Shown here in pieces: positions 1 to 8,670 of a DNA stretch of 40,038 nt. Made by a program: the position numbers and the translations under genes. Below the pieces are notes generated by a model that had not been told where the DNA came from, made no database searches, and saw nothing but the letters and a program-made list of their open reading frames with translations. The stretch is from Oscillospiraceae bacterium (GTDB lineage: Bacteria; Bacillota; Clostridia; Oscillospirales; Acutalibacteraceae), in NCBI GenBank assembly GCA_015066445.1, contig SVOK01000018.1, forward strand, positions 1 to 40,038. The letters run 5' to 3'. Each line of letters starts with the position of its first letter. Position 1 is the stretch's first letter.

Positions 1-657
1 AAACAGAACTAAATCAACCGCCTCGTCTAAGGACATAATAAAGCGTGTCATAGAAGGCTCGGTTATTGTAATATCCTCGCCTTGCTTTATCTGGTCTATC
101 CAAAGCGGAATAACACTACCACGGCTGCACATAACATTACCGTAACGTGTACAGCAGATTTTAGTCTTTTGGGGAGATACCGTTCTTGACTTTGCAACTG
201 CAACACGTTCCTCCAAAGCCTTAGAAATACCCATAGCATTTACAGGGTAAGCCGCCTTATCGGTAGAAAGGCAGATAACTGATTTCACCCCTGCTTCTAT
301 AGCTGCTGTAAGCACATTATCTGTACCGATAACATTGGTGCGAACAGCCTCCATCGGGAAAAATTCGCAGGAAGGAACCTGCTTTAAGGCTGCAGCGTGA
401 AAGATATAATCCACACCGTACATAGCGCTTTTTACAGACTCCAAATCACGCACATCGCCTATGAAAAACTTGATTTTCTCAGCCACCTCAGGCATTTTAG
501 CCTGAAACTCATGGCGCATATCGTCCTGCTTTTTCTCGTCTCTTGAAAAAACACGGATTTCCCCGATATCGGTATTGAGAAATCTGTTAAGCACAGCGTT
601 ACCGAAGGAACCTGTACCACCGGTTATTAGTAATGTTTTATCTTTAAATAAGCTCAT
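1..657 (-). CDS. capE: UDP-GlcNAc 4,6-dehydratase, CapE/FnlA-type (partial, C-terminus beyond window)
   Basis: Extended short-chain dehydrogenase, first 219 codons visible. It starts at ATG 657 and runs off the left edge. The N-terminus carries the Rossmann loop GGTGSFG (about residues 12-18). The segment STDKAAYPVNAMGISKALEE gives the S...MxxxK arrangement known from CapE/WbjB enzymes, where Met stands in place of the usual catalytic Tyr. CapE-type enzymes convert UDP-GlcNAc by C4,C6 dehydration with C5 epimerisation, the first step to UDP-L-FucNAc. It is the last visible gene of the polysaccharide operon, 13 nt after wzx. I infer that capF/capG (fnlB/fnlC) lie just outside the window. A retaining 4,6-dehydratase of the PseB/FlaA1 type is the alternative, but the Met motif argues for CapE. 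Confidence 0.88.
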   Translation of the reverse strand, partial: MSLFKDKTLLITGGTGSFGNAVLNRFLNTDIGEIRVFSRDEKKQDDMRHEFQAKMPEVAEKIKFFIGDVRDLESVKSAMYGVDYIFHAAALKQVPSCEFFPMEAVRTNVIGTDNVLTAAIEAGVKSVICLSTDKAAYPVNAMGISKALEERVAVAKSRTVSPQKTKICCTRYGNVMCSRGSVIPLWIDQIKQGEDITITEPSMTRFIMSLDEAVDLVLF

Positions 658-670
658 TTTTTTAATCCCC

Positions 671-1954
671 TTATTTTATTTCCTTTAAAATTATAGCCTC
701 AAGCATAAGCTTTGCGTTAGGTCTTAATTCCTTTATAAATAATGGCAAAACTATGCTTGTAAGCACCTGTGTTATTAAAGAAGCTAATGCTGCTCCCTCT
801 GCGCCCATAACAGGTATCAGCGCAAAATTTATAATCACATTTAATAAAGCTGCAACAGTATAAATATATTTTAAATACTTTTGCTTTCCCTCTGCTACTA
901 TCCAGGCATTTCTTGCAACACCCAAGTATGAAAAGGCGGTGTACCAGGTAACTATTTTAAGCACATTCACTGCCGGAAGATAAGCTTCACCATATAAAAT
1001 TTTTATTACAGGTGTACCAAAAAACATAAACAATACCGAAACCGCCAGTGACATATAAAAGGTAATAGCATAAAGCTGACGGTTTTTACAGTCGAAAGCT
1101 ATATTATCCTTACCGTGAAGAGTAAGTATTGTGGGGTAAATAGAATCTATAACTGCCTGTAAAACAAAGCACCACATTGTACAAACCGTTACAGCGGTTG
1201 AATAATAACCGACCACCGTTTCGTCAAGCATTTGCTTAAGCATAAATTTATCGGTCTGAGCGTAAACTGCAATCATCATACCCGATAAAATATAATGATA
1301 ACTACTGCTTAGTAATTGCTTGGCTTTTCGTTTTGTGAATTTAAAGCGCTGACCGCCGTGTTTTTTATATGCAAGTAGTAAAAAGACTGCAACAGCAATA
1401 TAATCAACCGAGGTTGCAAGCGCAAACCATTTTACATTTGCACCAAAAATGAGTAACAGTATTTTATAGCACGATACAATGATATATGCCAAAAAAGTAG
1501 CTATTGAAGTTATTTTTGACTTGTACTGTGATTGAAACCAATAATTTACAGTATCGAAAATCTGGAACACAAGCCCCAGGCTACAAAGAGCTGTTACTAT
1601 TATAGTTGTGGGCTCGTTTCTGTCAACAATTCCAACAATTCCAACAACCATAACTGCAGAAAGAAAGCTTGAAACTGCTCTCAGCAAAATTGCCGAGCCT
1701 ATCGCTTCGCCCTGCTCATCAGGATTATCCACAAAATCTTTTATTATTACTGAATTTATACCTAATGTACAAAGAGAAGAAAAAAACACTACAAATGCAG
1801 AGGCATAGCCTATCAGACCGTAATTTGAAGGACCCAAATAGCGTGCCGTCAGGATACTGACGATAAAAGAAATTACCATCTGCGCTATTTTACCGCCAAT
1901 AATCCAACCCGCATTTTTAACTTCCTTGTTTTTTAAAATGTTTTTAATATTCAT
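671..1954 (-). CDS. wzx: Wzx-type oligosaccharide flippase
   Basis: A 427-residue polytopic membrane protein of the polysaccharide transporter (MOP/PST) superfamily, with about 12 hydrophobic segments spread over the whole length. The N-terminus has the family-typical pattern of a basic stretch followed by GGKIAQMVISFIVSILTARYLGPSNYGLIGYA. It should move the undecaprenyl-linked repeat unit across the cytoplasmic membrane for polymerisation by the Wzy-like protein encoded at 4371-5699. It lies 9 nt downstream of a glycosyltransferase gene, clearly in the same operon. Substrate cannot be read from the sequence. Confidence 0.9.
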   Translation of the reverse strand: MNIKNILKNKEVKNAGWIIGGKIAQMVISFIVSILTARYLGPSNYGLIGYASAFVVFFSSLCTLGINSVIIKDFVDNPDEQGEAIGSAILLRAVSSFLSAVMVVGIVGIVDRNEPTTIIVTALCSLGLVFQIFDTVNYWFQSQYKSKITSIATFLAYIIVSCYKILLLIFGANVKWFALATSVDYIAVAVFLLLAYKKHGGQRFKFTKRKAKQLLSSSYHYILSGMMIAVYAQTDKFMLKQMLDETVVGYYSTAVTVCTMWCFVLQAVIDSIYPTILTLHGKDNIAFDCKNRQLYAITFYMSLAVSVLFMFFGTPVIKILYGEAYLPAVNVLKIVTWYTAFSYLGVARNAWIVAEGKQKYLKYIYTVAALLNVIINFALIPVMGAEGAALASLITQVLTSIVLPLFIKELRPNAKLMLEAIILKEIK

Positions 1955-1963
1955 TAATCAACT

Positions 1964-3118
1964 TCAACCGTCTTTTAAAATTTCAGCCTTACTGCAAATG
2001 CCGTCTTCAAACACAGTGCTATTAACATCCTTACTGATAATTGCTTGTGCCAATTCAACAAATCGCTCTGCGGCATTTTGAGGATTCCAATGATTCTTAA
2101 TTGTATTATAAGCCTGTTTGCCCATTAAATCAATTTCGCAAGGATTATGCATCAAGAATTCAACTTTTCGGTATAGCTCGTCGATGTCACCATTCTTGTA
2201 AATCAAGCCGTTTATACCGTCTTTAATCAAATATGGCACTGCACCTATCTGATTATTGCATACAACCGCACAGCCGCTGTTCATAGCCTCATTAAGAACT
2301 GCGCCCCACCCCTCCTGACGGTCCGAAGTGAACAAAAAAACTTTTGCTTTTTCCATATACGAGCGAACATTCTGTGAGGGTACGGAGCCAAGCAAATGCA
2401 CATTTTCCTCTAATGCTTCAGCTTTGATAATATCGGCTAACTGCCCCTTCATCTGGCCGTCACCAATTATATTGAGCTTAAATTCATATCCATTATTTCT
2501 AAGCCTTTTTGCAATTTCAACAACAACTTCAGGGTGTTTCCAGTCGATAAGACGTCCCACCCACAAAATTGAAAGCTCTTCTTTGGCATTTAACAATACA
2601 GTTTCATCATAGCTCTTAAATTCAGGAAAATAGCCCCATTTATAGCATCTGCCTAAAAACTCATAGGTTTTAGAATAATCAAAAGCTGTATAGGCGCTTG
2701 CACACAGCATATACTCATTTTTCCTGAATCCGTTTTTCAAAAAACGCTTTACGGTAATAAGCGGCAATTTTAAAGGGTTAATACCAGTTTTATAAATGCG
2801 TTCGCTATATCTGAAAATAGGCAAGTTCTGCTTTTTTCTGATTTTTATGAACTTTTCCCATGCGGTGCCATGAATTATAACGTCACTTTCAATGCACCAT
2901 TTTTCCGCCTCTTTATATTGTTCATCACTCTCATAAGCTCTTATAACATAATCATTAGCGTTCAAATCGCTATAGCCCGAAGAAACACGTGACGCATTAA
3001 AGGGCTCACACGCAATAAATCGAAAATTTCCATTTGTAAGCTTTAACATTTCTTTACAAAAAGGCTCTTGATGATGTGTGAGAAAATTTGAAAAAAAAGC
3101 AACTCTCATCTCATTCAC
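1964..3118 (-). CDS. Glycosyltransferase, GT4-like (GT-B fold)
   Basis: A 384-residue cytoplasmic glycosyltransferase. The C-terminal half has the donor-binding Rossmann region, with ELSILWVGRLIDWKHPEVVV near residues 182-201 and the E-x7-E element in DRQEGWGAVLNEAMNSGCAVV, typical of retaining GT4 enzymes. It overlaps the upstream glycosyltransferase gene by 8 nt, so the two are probably translationally coupled. Its likely job is adding one sugar of the lipid-linked repeat unit; donor and acceptor are unknown. Confidence 0.85.
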   Translation of the reverse strand: MNEMRVAFFSNFLTHHQEPFCKEMLKLTNGNFRFIACEPFNASRVSSGYSDLNANDYVIRAYESDEQYKEAEKWCIESDVIIHGTAWEKFIKIRKKQNLPIFRYSERIYKTGINPLKLPLITVKRFLKNGFRKNEYMLCASAYTAFDYSKTYEFLGRCYKWGYFPEFKSYDETVLLNAKEELSILWVGRLIDWKHPEVVVEIAKRLRNNGYEFKLNIIGDGQMKGQLADIIKAEALEENVHLLGSVPSQNVRSYMEKAKVFLFTSDRQEGWGAVLNEAMNSGCAVVCNNQIGAVPYLIKDGINGLIYKNGDIDELYRKVEFLMHNPCEIDLMGKQAYNTIKNHWNPQNAAERFVELAQAIISKDVNSTVFEDGICSKAEILKDG

Positions 3119-4328
3119 TCTCCGTGTAAAGCTTATAATATTTCTCTGCCATTATATCAGAATCGTACTTTTTCCTGGCTATTAATGATATTTCGGTTAT
3201 ATTGTTATTTTCTTTGAAGTCGAGCCATTCAGAACGTATTGTATTTTCTAAAGCATCAATATCTCCAAATTCCACAAACTCTGTAAAATCTTTTACCGCT
3301 ATACTTTCAGAACCGCCGCATTTAAAACCAACAACGGGAGTTCCGCAGCAAAGCGATTCTGCCACTGCCATACCAAAGGTTTCTCTTTTGCTTGTGAGCA
3401 CTGTTAAATCGGCTTTTTTATACCAAGTCGCTAATTCTGACTGATTACTAATATTGCCAAGTAACAAAATATTATCAGGCAAAGCAATATTAATATTGCT
3501 AGTTCCTGCCGCAACAACAAATTTAATATTATCCTTTTCAAAACGTCTCGCCAGCTCTATAAAATATTCTCCGCCTTTTACACTAAGCGGCGAATTAGTG
3601 AAATAGGAGGTTACATAGAGTATTATTTTTTCTCTCTTTTTATTATCAAAGCAGGAATAATCCTCAGCATTAAATACATTGGTATTTATTCCGTTTTCAA
3701 TAATATAATGCTTATAGTTATCCATAATAGGAGATAACTTTGCCCTATCATTACTCCAAGGCGAGACTGATACAATTCTTAAATCCTTAAACCCTTTAAA
3801 AGCCTTTTCCATTTTTTTGAAGGAAGCTTTGGTTTTATCAAAAAAATTAGAACCTGTAGCTTTTTTTAACATTGGACAATTGCCGCAACCTTTTTTCCAA
3901 TTCTCACATTCTTCGGAATAAGCGCAATTGCCTGTATATAAAAATTCAGCATGGTTTGTAACTACTGTTCTGATATTTTGCTTTTTTAAAAAATTCAAAA
4001 GCTTATATACATTGACCATATTTACATTTATAGAATGCAAATGAACTATATCAGGCTTTTCAAGCTTTATTACATTCAAAATTTTATGTGTTGAAATCGG
4101 AGCAAACCCATAAGGGATACCCGAAATATATGAAAAACGTCCATATACGCCCTGTTCATGGTGCAAACAAACAGCATATTTTTTTAGAATTTGCTCGTTA
4201 TTGTTATCAGTTATCTTAGGAGCGCATAAAACCGAAGCACCGCCCTTGGAATATACATATCTGCTGATATCACTGATGATTTTTCCTGTACTACCGCTAT
4301 CAGAACAGTTAATATGCAAAATCTTCAA
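3111..4328 (-). CDS. Glycosyltransferase, GT4-like with Cys cluster
   Basis: A 405-residue GT-B glycosyltransferase. The N-terminal domain has KPDIVHLHSINVNMVNVY followed by a cysteine cluster around GNCAYSEECENWKKGCGNCPML (about residues 135-156). That cluster is seen in a subset of GT4 enzymes such as WcaC-like proteins and may bind a metal. The C-terminal half has the E-x7-E element in KRETFGMAVAESLCCGTPVVGF. The ribosome binding site AGGAGG lies just before the ATG at 4328. It sits in the polysaccharide operon, 42 nt after the Wzy-like gene. Linkage and sugar cannot be deduced. Confidence 0.85.
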   Translation of the reverse strand: MKILHINCSDSGSTGKIISDISRYVYSKGGASVLCAPKITDNNNEQILKKYAVCLHHEQGVYGRFSYISGIPYGFAPISTHKILNVIKLEKPDIVHLHSINVNMVNVYKLLNFLKKQNIRTVVTNHAEFLYTGNCAYSEECENWKKGCGNCPMLKKATGSNFFDKTKASFKKMEKAFKGFKDLRIVSVSPWSNDRAKLSPIMDNYKHYIIENGINTNVFNAEDYSCFDNKKREKIILYVTSYFTNSPLSVKGGEYFIELARRFEKDNIKFVVAAGTSNINIALPDNILLLGNISNQSELATWYKKADLTVLTSKRETFGMAVAESLCCGTPVVGFKCGGSESIAVKDFTEFVEFGDIDALENTIRSEWLDFKENNNITEISLIARKKYDSDIMAEKYYKLYTESE

Positions 4329-4370
4329 AGCTGTACCTCCTATTCACACCTGTTAAAACCAGAACCGAAC

Positions 4371-5699
4371 TCAAGCCTCGTTTAAAACCGATTGACTTTT
4401 TTCACTGATTATTATTCTTTTACCAAATAATAATACCGCAATAATTACTATAACTGCACCTGTTGACGAAAGAACCCATTTCATAGACATCATAAACATT
4501 TGATTTAAGAGTATTCCAACCATAAGTAAATCTAAAAAATAATGCTTTTCCATAAGTCTTCCAATAAAATAATTAATCAATAAACCGAACAGAAAAGAAA
4601 ATACTATTATCCCTATAATGCCAAAATCAAAATAGAAGTGAAAAAGACCTGTATAAAGAGCGTTAAATGTATGACCCCCACCTATATTTATATACTCCTG
4701 AATAACCTCACCGTAGGAATAATTCATAATAGGATAATCTATTCCCAATGCGCCCAAGAAAACTCCTAATATTTCATCAAATCCGCCAAAGGTCATTCTG
4801 CCATAGTTCATACCTATATTGTCGCTATAATTTTCCAACGCATAATCAAAAGCACGAAAAGAGCCCGTGGTATAAACCCTTATCTGCTCTAAACTTATAT
4901 CAAGAATTTCTTTAAAATTAGATAGTGATAAAGTAGTAACAAGTCTAGACGCTGTAGTATATAAAAACAGAAAAACTGCACCTAATGCTATAATAACCAA
5001 AAGCAAAATATGCTTAGCGCTTATTTGACCTTTAATTCCGCTTTTTCTATCAGACGTATAATATTTAAATAAAAACACCGTAGCAAATATACAGCATATC
5101 TCGAAAAATTCAAATCTTCCCATTCCTATTGATGCATACAACAAAATTACACCGAGGGAAATTGCTATAAGTGCTATCTTTTTGTGGTTATACAGCAAAC
5201 AATAAAAGCATACTGCGGCCGCAAAAATAAATAGAAGCTCCCCAAAGAAATTAAACAGATACATTTCTGCATTAGTTCTGAATAATTCTCCTACCGAAAA
5301 ACGCAAAAGCCTTCCTTCCTTTGCTCCTTCGTAGGTCGAGGTCAAATTCATAAACCTGATTGCATAAAAAGCTATAGGTAATATGAGTATCGCCAAAGCT
5401 CCTAATATAGAGTTGTTTTTAACAAGCTCCGTAATCGTTTTAGTGTTGCGATGCGATGACTTATAATTAAATCTGACATTTAAACTTAATCCGATAGAAA
5501 ATGTAAGAATATGAAGAAAAACGAAAAAATACACCTTCTCAGAAACAGCTTTAAGTCCATCAGTATTGATTAATGAAATTGAAATTATAAGCAACCACCA
5601 AAGATGAAAAAATATAGAGATGGTTCTTTTGAATGATTTTTCATTGCACAAATTCACAAAAATAAAAACCAAATTACAAGCTATTATAAGTAATCCCAT
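4371..5699 (-). CDS. wzy: Wzy-like polysaccharide polymerase, multi-spanning membrane protein
   Basis: A 442-residue protein with about 11-12 hydrophobic segments and one large hydrophilic loop near residues 270-340 (LDISLEQIRVYTTGSFRAFDYA onward). This is the layout of O-antigen/capsule polymerases of the OpsG/Wzy type (oligosaccharide repeat unit polymerase). It lies between glycosyltransferase genes in an operon that also has a Wzx flippase and an initiating transferase, so it is the best candidate polymerase. Wzy proteins are very divergent in sequence, so the call rests on topology and context. Confidence 0.8.
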   Translation of the reverse strand: MGLLIIACNLVFIFVNLCNEKSFKRTISIFFHLWWLLIISISLINTDGLKAVSEKVYFFVFLHILTFSIGLSLNVRFNYKSSHRNTKTITELVKNNSILGALAILILPIAFYAIRFMNLTSTYEGAKEGRLLRFSVGELFRTNAEMYLFNFFGELLFIFAAAVCFYCLLYNHKKIALIAISLGVILLYASIGMGRFEFFEICCIFATVFLFKYYTSDRKSGIKGQISAKHILLLVIIALGAVFLFLYTTASRLVTTLSLSNFKEILDISLEQIRVYTTGSFRAFDYALENYSDNIGMNYGRMTFGGFDEILGVFLGALGIDYPIMNYSYGEVIQEYINIGGGHTFNALYTGLFHFYFDFGIIGIIVFSFLFGLLINYFIGRLMEKHYFLDLLMVGILLNQMFMMSMKWVLSSTGAVIVIIAVLLFGKRIIISEKSQSVLNEA

Positions 5700-5737
5700 A
5701 AAACACCTTTCAAAGTAAATACTTACAATGATTATCT

Positions 5738-6955
5738 TTAATTATCTGAATATCCGCAAAGATCTATTATCTTTTTAACCTGCTTTTCGCTGTTTTTTTC
5801 ATTAAGCACAAACTCTCTGGCTAACTGCCCTATTCTGTTTCTTTCTTCTAATGACAAGCTGCAAATTTCCACAATTTTTTGTTTTAATGCATCAACCGAA
5901 TTATCGGGAACATAGTTCAAATAATTATCGTATTCATCAGGCACACCGTCAAGCTTGTACATTATTACAGGTCTTCCACTTAACATATATTCTATAGTTT
6001 TTGAGGGAAAGCTATATTTTGTAAATTCCTCTGTATTCTGTCGTGGATTAATAAGCACAGACGAAGAAAGCTGTAACGACAATATTTCATTTCGTGGTAA
6101 AAGCCCTTTAAAATCTATTCGGCTGTCCTTTTTCTGCGCTTCACGAATATAATCCTCTGCGTCACCAGCACCACAAAGTATAAGGCGATAGTCAGGATCT
6201 TCTATTTTCATAAAAGCATCAATTAAATTAATAATTCCATACCTTTTATTTAAGCTTCCTGCATACATTACAGTCTTATCCTTTACTGCAGTATGCTCTA
6301 TATCAGAATAGAAATCAACGCCTATACCTTCAACAACAGTATAACTTCTGATATTAAGCTTATCGTTCATTTTTTCCGTCAAAAGCACAAATTTATCGAT
6401 ATATTTAAGCTTTGACTTTTGAAGCTTTATATCTATACTTTTAAATATCTTATACGTTAAAGTAGGGTTACTGCTAAGATTCATAAATTGCGGTAAATCG
6501 GGAACTATCAAACAGGTAACTATACTGCTATCAAGTTTTTTCGCTTTATGAAGAGCGTTAATCATAACATCCGTCATCGCATATGCAATAATAACCTTTT
6601 TCTCTGGTGTGTTTTTAATCCACCTCTTTAATGCTTTATTAAGATTAAAACTTCTTGAAAACATTTTATAAACGCTTAAATTACAGAAACCAACATTTAG
6701 GTCATCGGCGTTTTCATTATGTTTGAATCCATATGTAGGTATAAATAATCTTTTATACCTTTTAGGCCAAGAACCAATAAATAAAGAATTTAAAATCTTA
6801 ATCGGATTTTTTAAATTCTTATCCAAACCGTCTACTATATTCCACTGTAAAACATTTGCAGCATTTTGTATATTACTAATAGAATTTTCTACTATTTCTG
6901 ATTCTGTTTCTTTTGGGAAAAGGCCTCCCAGAAACAAGCATTTAATATCATTCAC
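5738..6955 (-). CDS. Glycosyltransferase, GT4-like
   Basis: A 405-residue cytoplasmic glycosyltransferase. The donor-site domain begins near residue 225 (DKTVMYAGSLNKRYGIINLIDAF), and NTEEFTKYSFPSKTIEYMLSGRPVIMY gives a family-like catalytic/phosphate segment. The N-terminal domain starts with MNDIKCLFLGGLFPKE. It is separated by 38 nt from the polymerase gene and by 79 nt from the formyltransferase gene. It probably builds the repeat unit; the specific sugar is unknown. Confidence 0.8.
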   Translation of the reverse strand: MNDIKCLFLGGLFPKETESEIVENSISNIQNAANVLQWNIVDGLDKNLKNPIKILNSLFIGSWPKRYKRLFIPTYGFKHNENADDLNVGFCNLSVYKMFSRSFNLNKALKRWIKNTPEKKVIIAYAMTDVMINALHKAKKLDSSIVTCLIVPDLPQFMNLSSNPTLTYKIFKSIDIKLQKSKLKYIDKFVLLTEKMNDKLNIRSYTVVEGIGVDFYSDIEHTAVKDKTVMYAGSLNKRYGIINLIDAFMKIEDPDYRLILCGAGDAEDYIREAQKKDSRIDFKGLLPRNEILSLQLSSSVLINPRQNTEEFTKYSFPSKTIEYMLSGRPVIMYKLDGVPDEYDNYLNYVPDNSVDALKQKIVEICSLSLEERNRIGQLAREFVLNEKNSEKQVKKIIDLCGYSDN

Positions 6956-7034
6956 AACAAAATTTCCTCATTTGACTCTTTTAAACATACATGATATACA
7001 ACCATAAAATCTTAACCGTACCGTTCCAAAGTGC

Positions 7035-7985
7035 TTATATGTCAAAAATGCATTTTGGCAAACTATATGCTGTGAAAAAGTCTTTTGCCCACATTGAAGG
7101 AGAATTTTCCATTTTAACTCTAATCAATTCTAAAACATTGCCATCGCAAGTTGAAACATATACGCCACCACAAGCAGAGTCACCAAATACCGTACCTGAT
7201 GGTAAACTTGTTTTAAAAGATTCTATCACTTTTGATTCAAGTAAGTATAATTTACCGTTTTGAGTTTCAATATATGCACCTGGATACGGAAAAGTTTGAG
7301 CTCTAATAAAATTATGTAAAACAATCGGTTCTTCGTTAAAACTGCAGATTTGTCCGTCAGTAGGTTTTCTGCGTTTATAGTATGTAACCTCAGCTTCATT
7401 CTGCTTAATAACATCAAATTCACCTCTACACCATTTTGAGGCATATTCCGATATTACTTCAACAGCACATTGCGCAACTTTTTCATAAATGGTAAATACC
7501 GTATCATAAGGTTCTATTTTAAAGCGGCGCTGAGCGTATAAATCCCCTTTGTCATACTCCTGCACCATTTTAAAATAACTGTCGCCCCACTCCGTCTCGC
7601 CTGTGAGAATGGCCCAGTTAACACATGCAGCTCCTCGCCCTTTAGGTAGTGGAGCAGGATGCTCACCTATACATCCAAACTTTGGTATATTCAATACTTC
7701 ATCGGAAAATTTCTGAGACCAACCTGATTGCAAAATTATATCAGGATTTTTACTCCTCATAAATTTTACTGCTTCATCATCATTAATATTTTCGCAATAA
7801 AAAATAGGAAGATTATACTTAATCGCTAAATCAGAATAATCATCATAATTTGCTTTATTTATACCTTGCTTTCTGTTTAGATTAATAACACCGACCAACT
7901 CAATATCATTATCTTTTTTGCCTTTTATAGTTTCTATAATATATCTGCCTACATTTGTACAAGCAACCAATAGCAATTTTCCCAT
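7035..7985 (-). CDS. Formyltransferase-family protein, probable sugar N-formyltransferase
   Basis: A 316-residue protein of the methionyl-tRNA formyltransferase/GART fold, using 10-formyltetrahydrofolate in known members. The conserved core is GEHPAPLPKGRGAACVNWAI near residues 107-126, with the catalytic-type His109 and Asp145 (EYDKGD). The Asn of the usual N-x-H triad appears to be Gly107 here. The C-terminal region (FIRAQTFPYPGAYIE, about 248-262) resembles the Fmt C-terminal domain. Placement inside a polysaccharide operon, 15 nt after a PIG-L deacetylase gene, argues for modifying a nucleotide-linked or lipid-linked amino sugar rather than Met-tRNA. The deacetylase would free the amine and this enzyme would formylate it; that order is inference. 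Confidence 0.78.
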   Translation of the reverse strand: MGKLLLVACTNVGRYIIETIKGKKDNDIELVGVINLNRKQGINKANYDDYSDLAIKYNLPIFYCENINDDEAVKFMRSKNPDIILQSGWSQKFSDEVLNIPKFGCIGEHPAPLPKGRGAACVNWAILTGETEWGDSYFKMVQEYDKGDLYAQRRFKIEPYDTVFTIYEKVAQCAVEVISEYASKWCRGEFDVIKQNEAEVTYYKRRKPTDGQICSFNEEPIVLHNFIRAQTFPYPGAYIETQNGKLYLLESKVIESFKTSLPSGTVFGDSACGGVYVSTCDGNVLELIRVKMENSPSMWAKDFFTAYSLPKCIFDI

Positions 7986-8000
7986 AACAATATCCCCTCA

Positions 8001-8633
8001 TCAAATTTTAATTTTAACAGGGACAAAACCTTCTGCATATTTAACCTTGTTAGCATAGCCCCAAATTTCAGTTTTCTTCAAAGAGATATCAAATAAACGA
8101 TCAAATCGATTGTGATCGCCCTGATATTGATATAAAGCTTCTTTTTTTGCATCGTAATAATCAGAAATATCAAAAAACACCGTCGGATAAAAAGGCTTAT
8201 TAAGAATATATCCGTTACTTTGATAATACAATATATTCTCACAATGTCTGGCGGCTGTCAGACAAATTTTAGATGCTTCAATATGATCCTGATTCATATC
8301 CGAATCATAGTGTATAAATATTGTATCAATTTTCTTATCAAAAATTATACTTTCTACCTTTTGCATTATATCCTTGCTGTATAAAAGCTTATTGCATTCT
8401 GCCATTTCAAAATCAACAATTTCTTCAGCGTTGAGTATTTTACAAGCATTTGCAGAATCTATACGGCTACTTTCGACACCTACATGAATATTCATCTGTT
8501 CAAAATTAGTGACATTATCTGTTAACGTAAGCTTATAAACTTTTTTTCCTTCAGCGGCTAACTTGGCCATTGTACCTCCACAGCCTAATTCCGCATCATC
8601 AAAATGTGCTCCTACAACTAAGATATTATTCAT
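8001..8633 (-). CDS. PIG-L/LmbE-family deacetylase
   Basis: A 210-residue zinc-dependent de-N-acetylase. The N-terminal motif GAHFDDAELG supplies His10 and Asp13 (family consensus AHPDD; here Phe replaces Pro), and the second motif IHYDSDMNQDHIEAS supplies His117. Known family members remove acetyl from GlcNAc-type residues on lipids, mycothiol precursors or antibiotics. In this operon it probably deacetylates an N-acetylated sugar of the repeat unit or its nucleotide form. It directly precedes the formyltransferase gene in transcription order (15-nt gap), which suggests an N-acetyl to N-formyl exchange. The substrate is not shown by the sequence. Confidence 0.85.
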   Translation of the reverse strand: MNNILVVGAHFDDAELGCGGTMAKLAAEGKKVYKLTLTDNVTNFEQMNIHVGVESSRIDSANACKILNAEEIVDFEMAECNKLLYSKDIMQKVESIIFDKKIDTIFIHYDSDMNQDHIEASKICLTAARHCENILYYQSNGYILNKPFYPTVFFDISDYYDAKKEALYQYQGDHNRFDRLFDISLKKTEIWGYANKVKYAEGFVPVKIKI

Positions 8634-8670
8634 ATTATCACCTCAAACTTATTCTTCTTAAAAATTATAA

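Noticed and set aside
7035-7985. Methionyl-tRNA formyltransferase (fmt)
   Set aside because: The fold matches, but the location in a polysaccharide operon beside a deacetylase and the changed catalytic motif argue against a housekeeping fmt.
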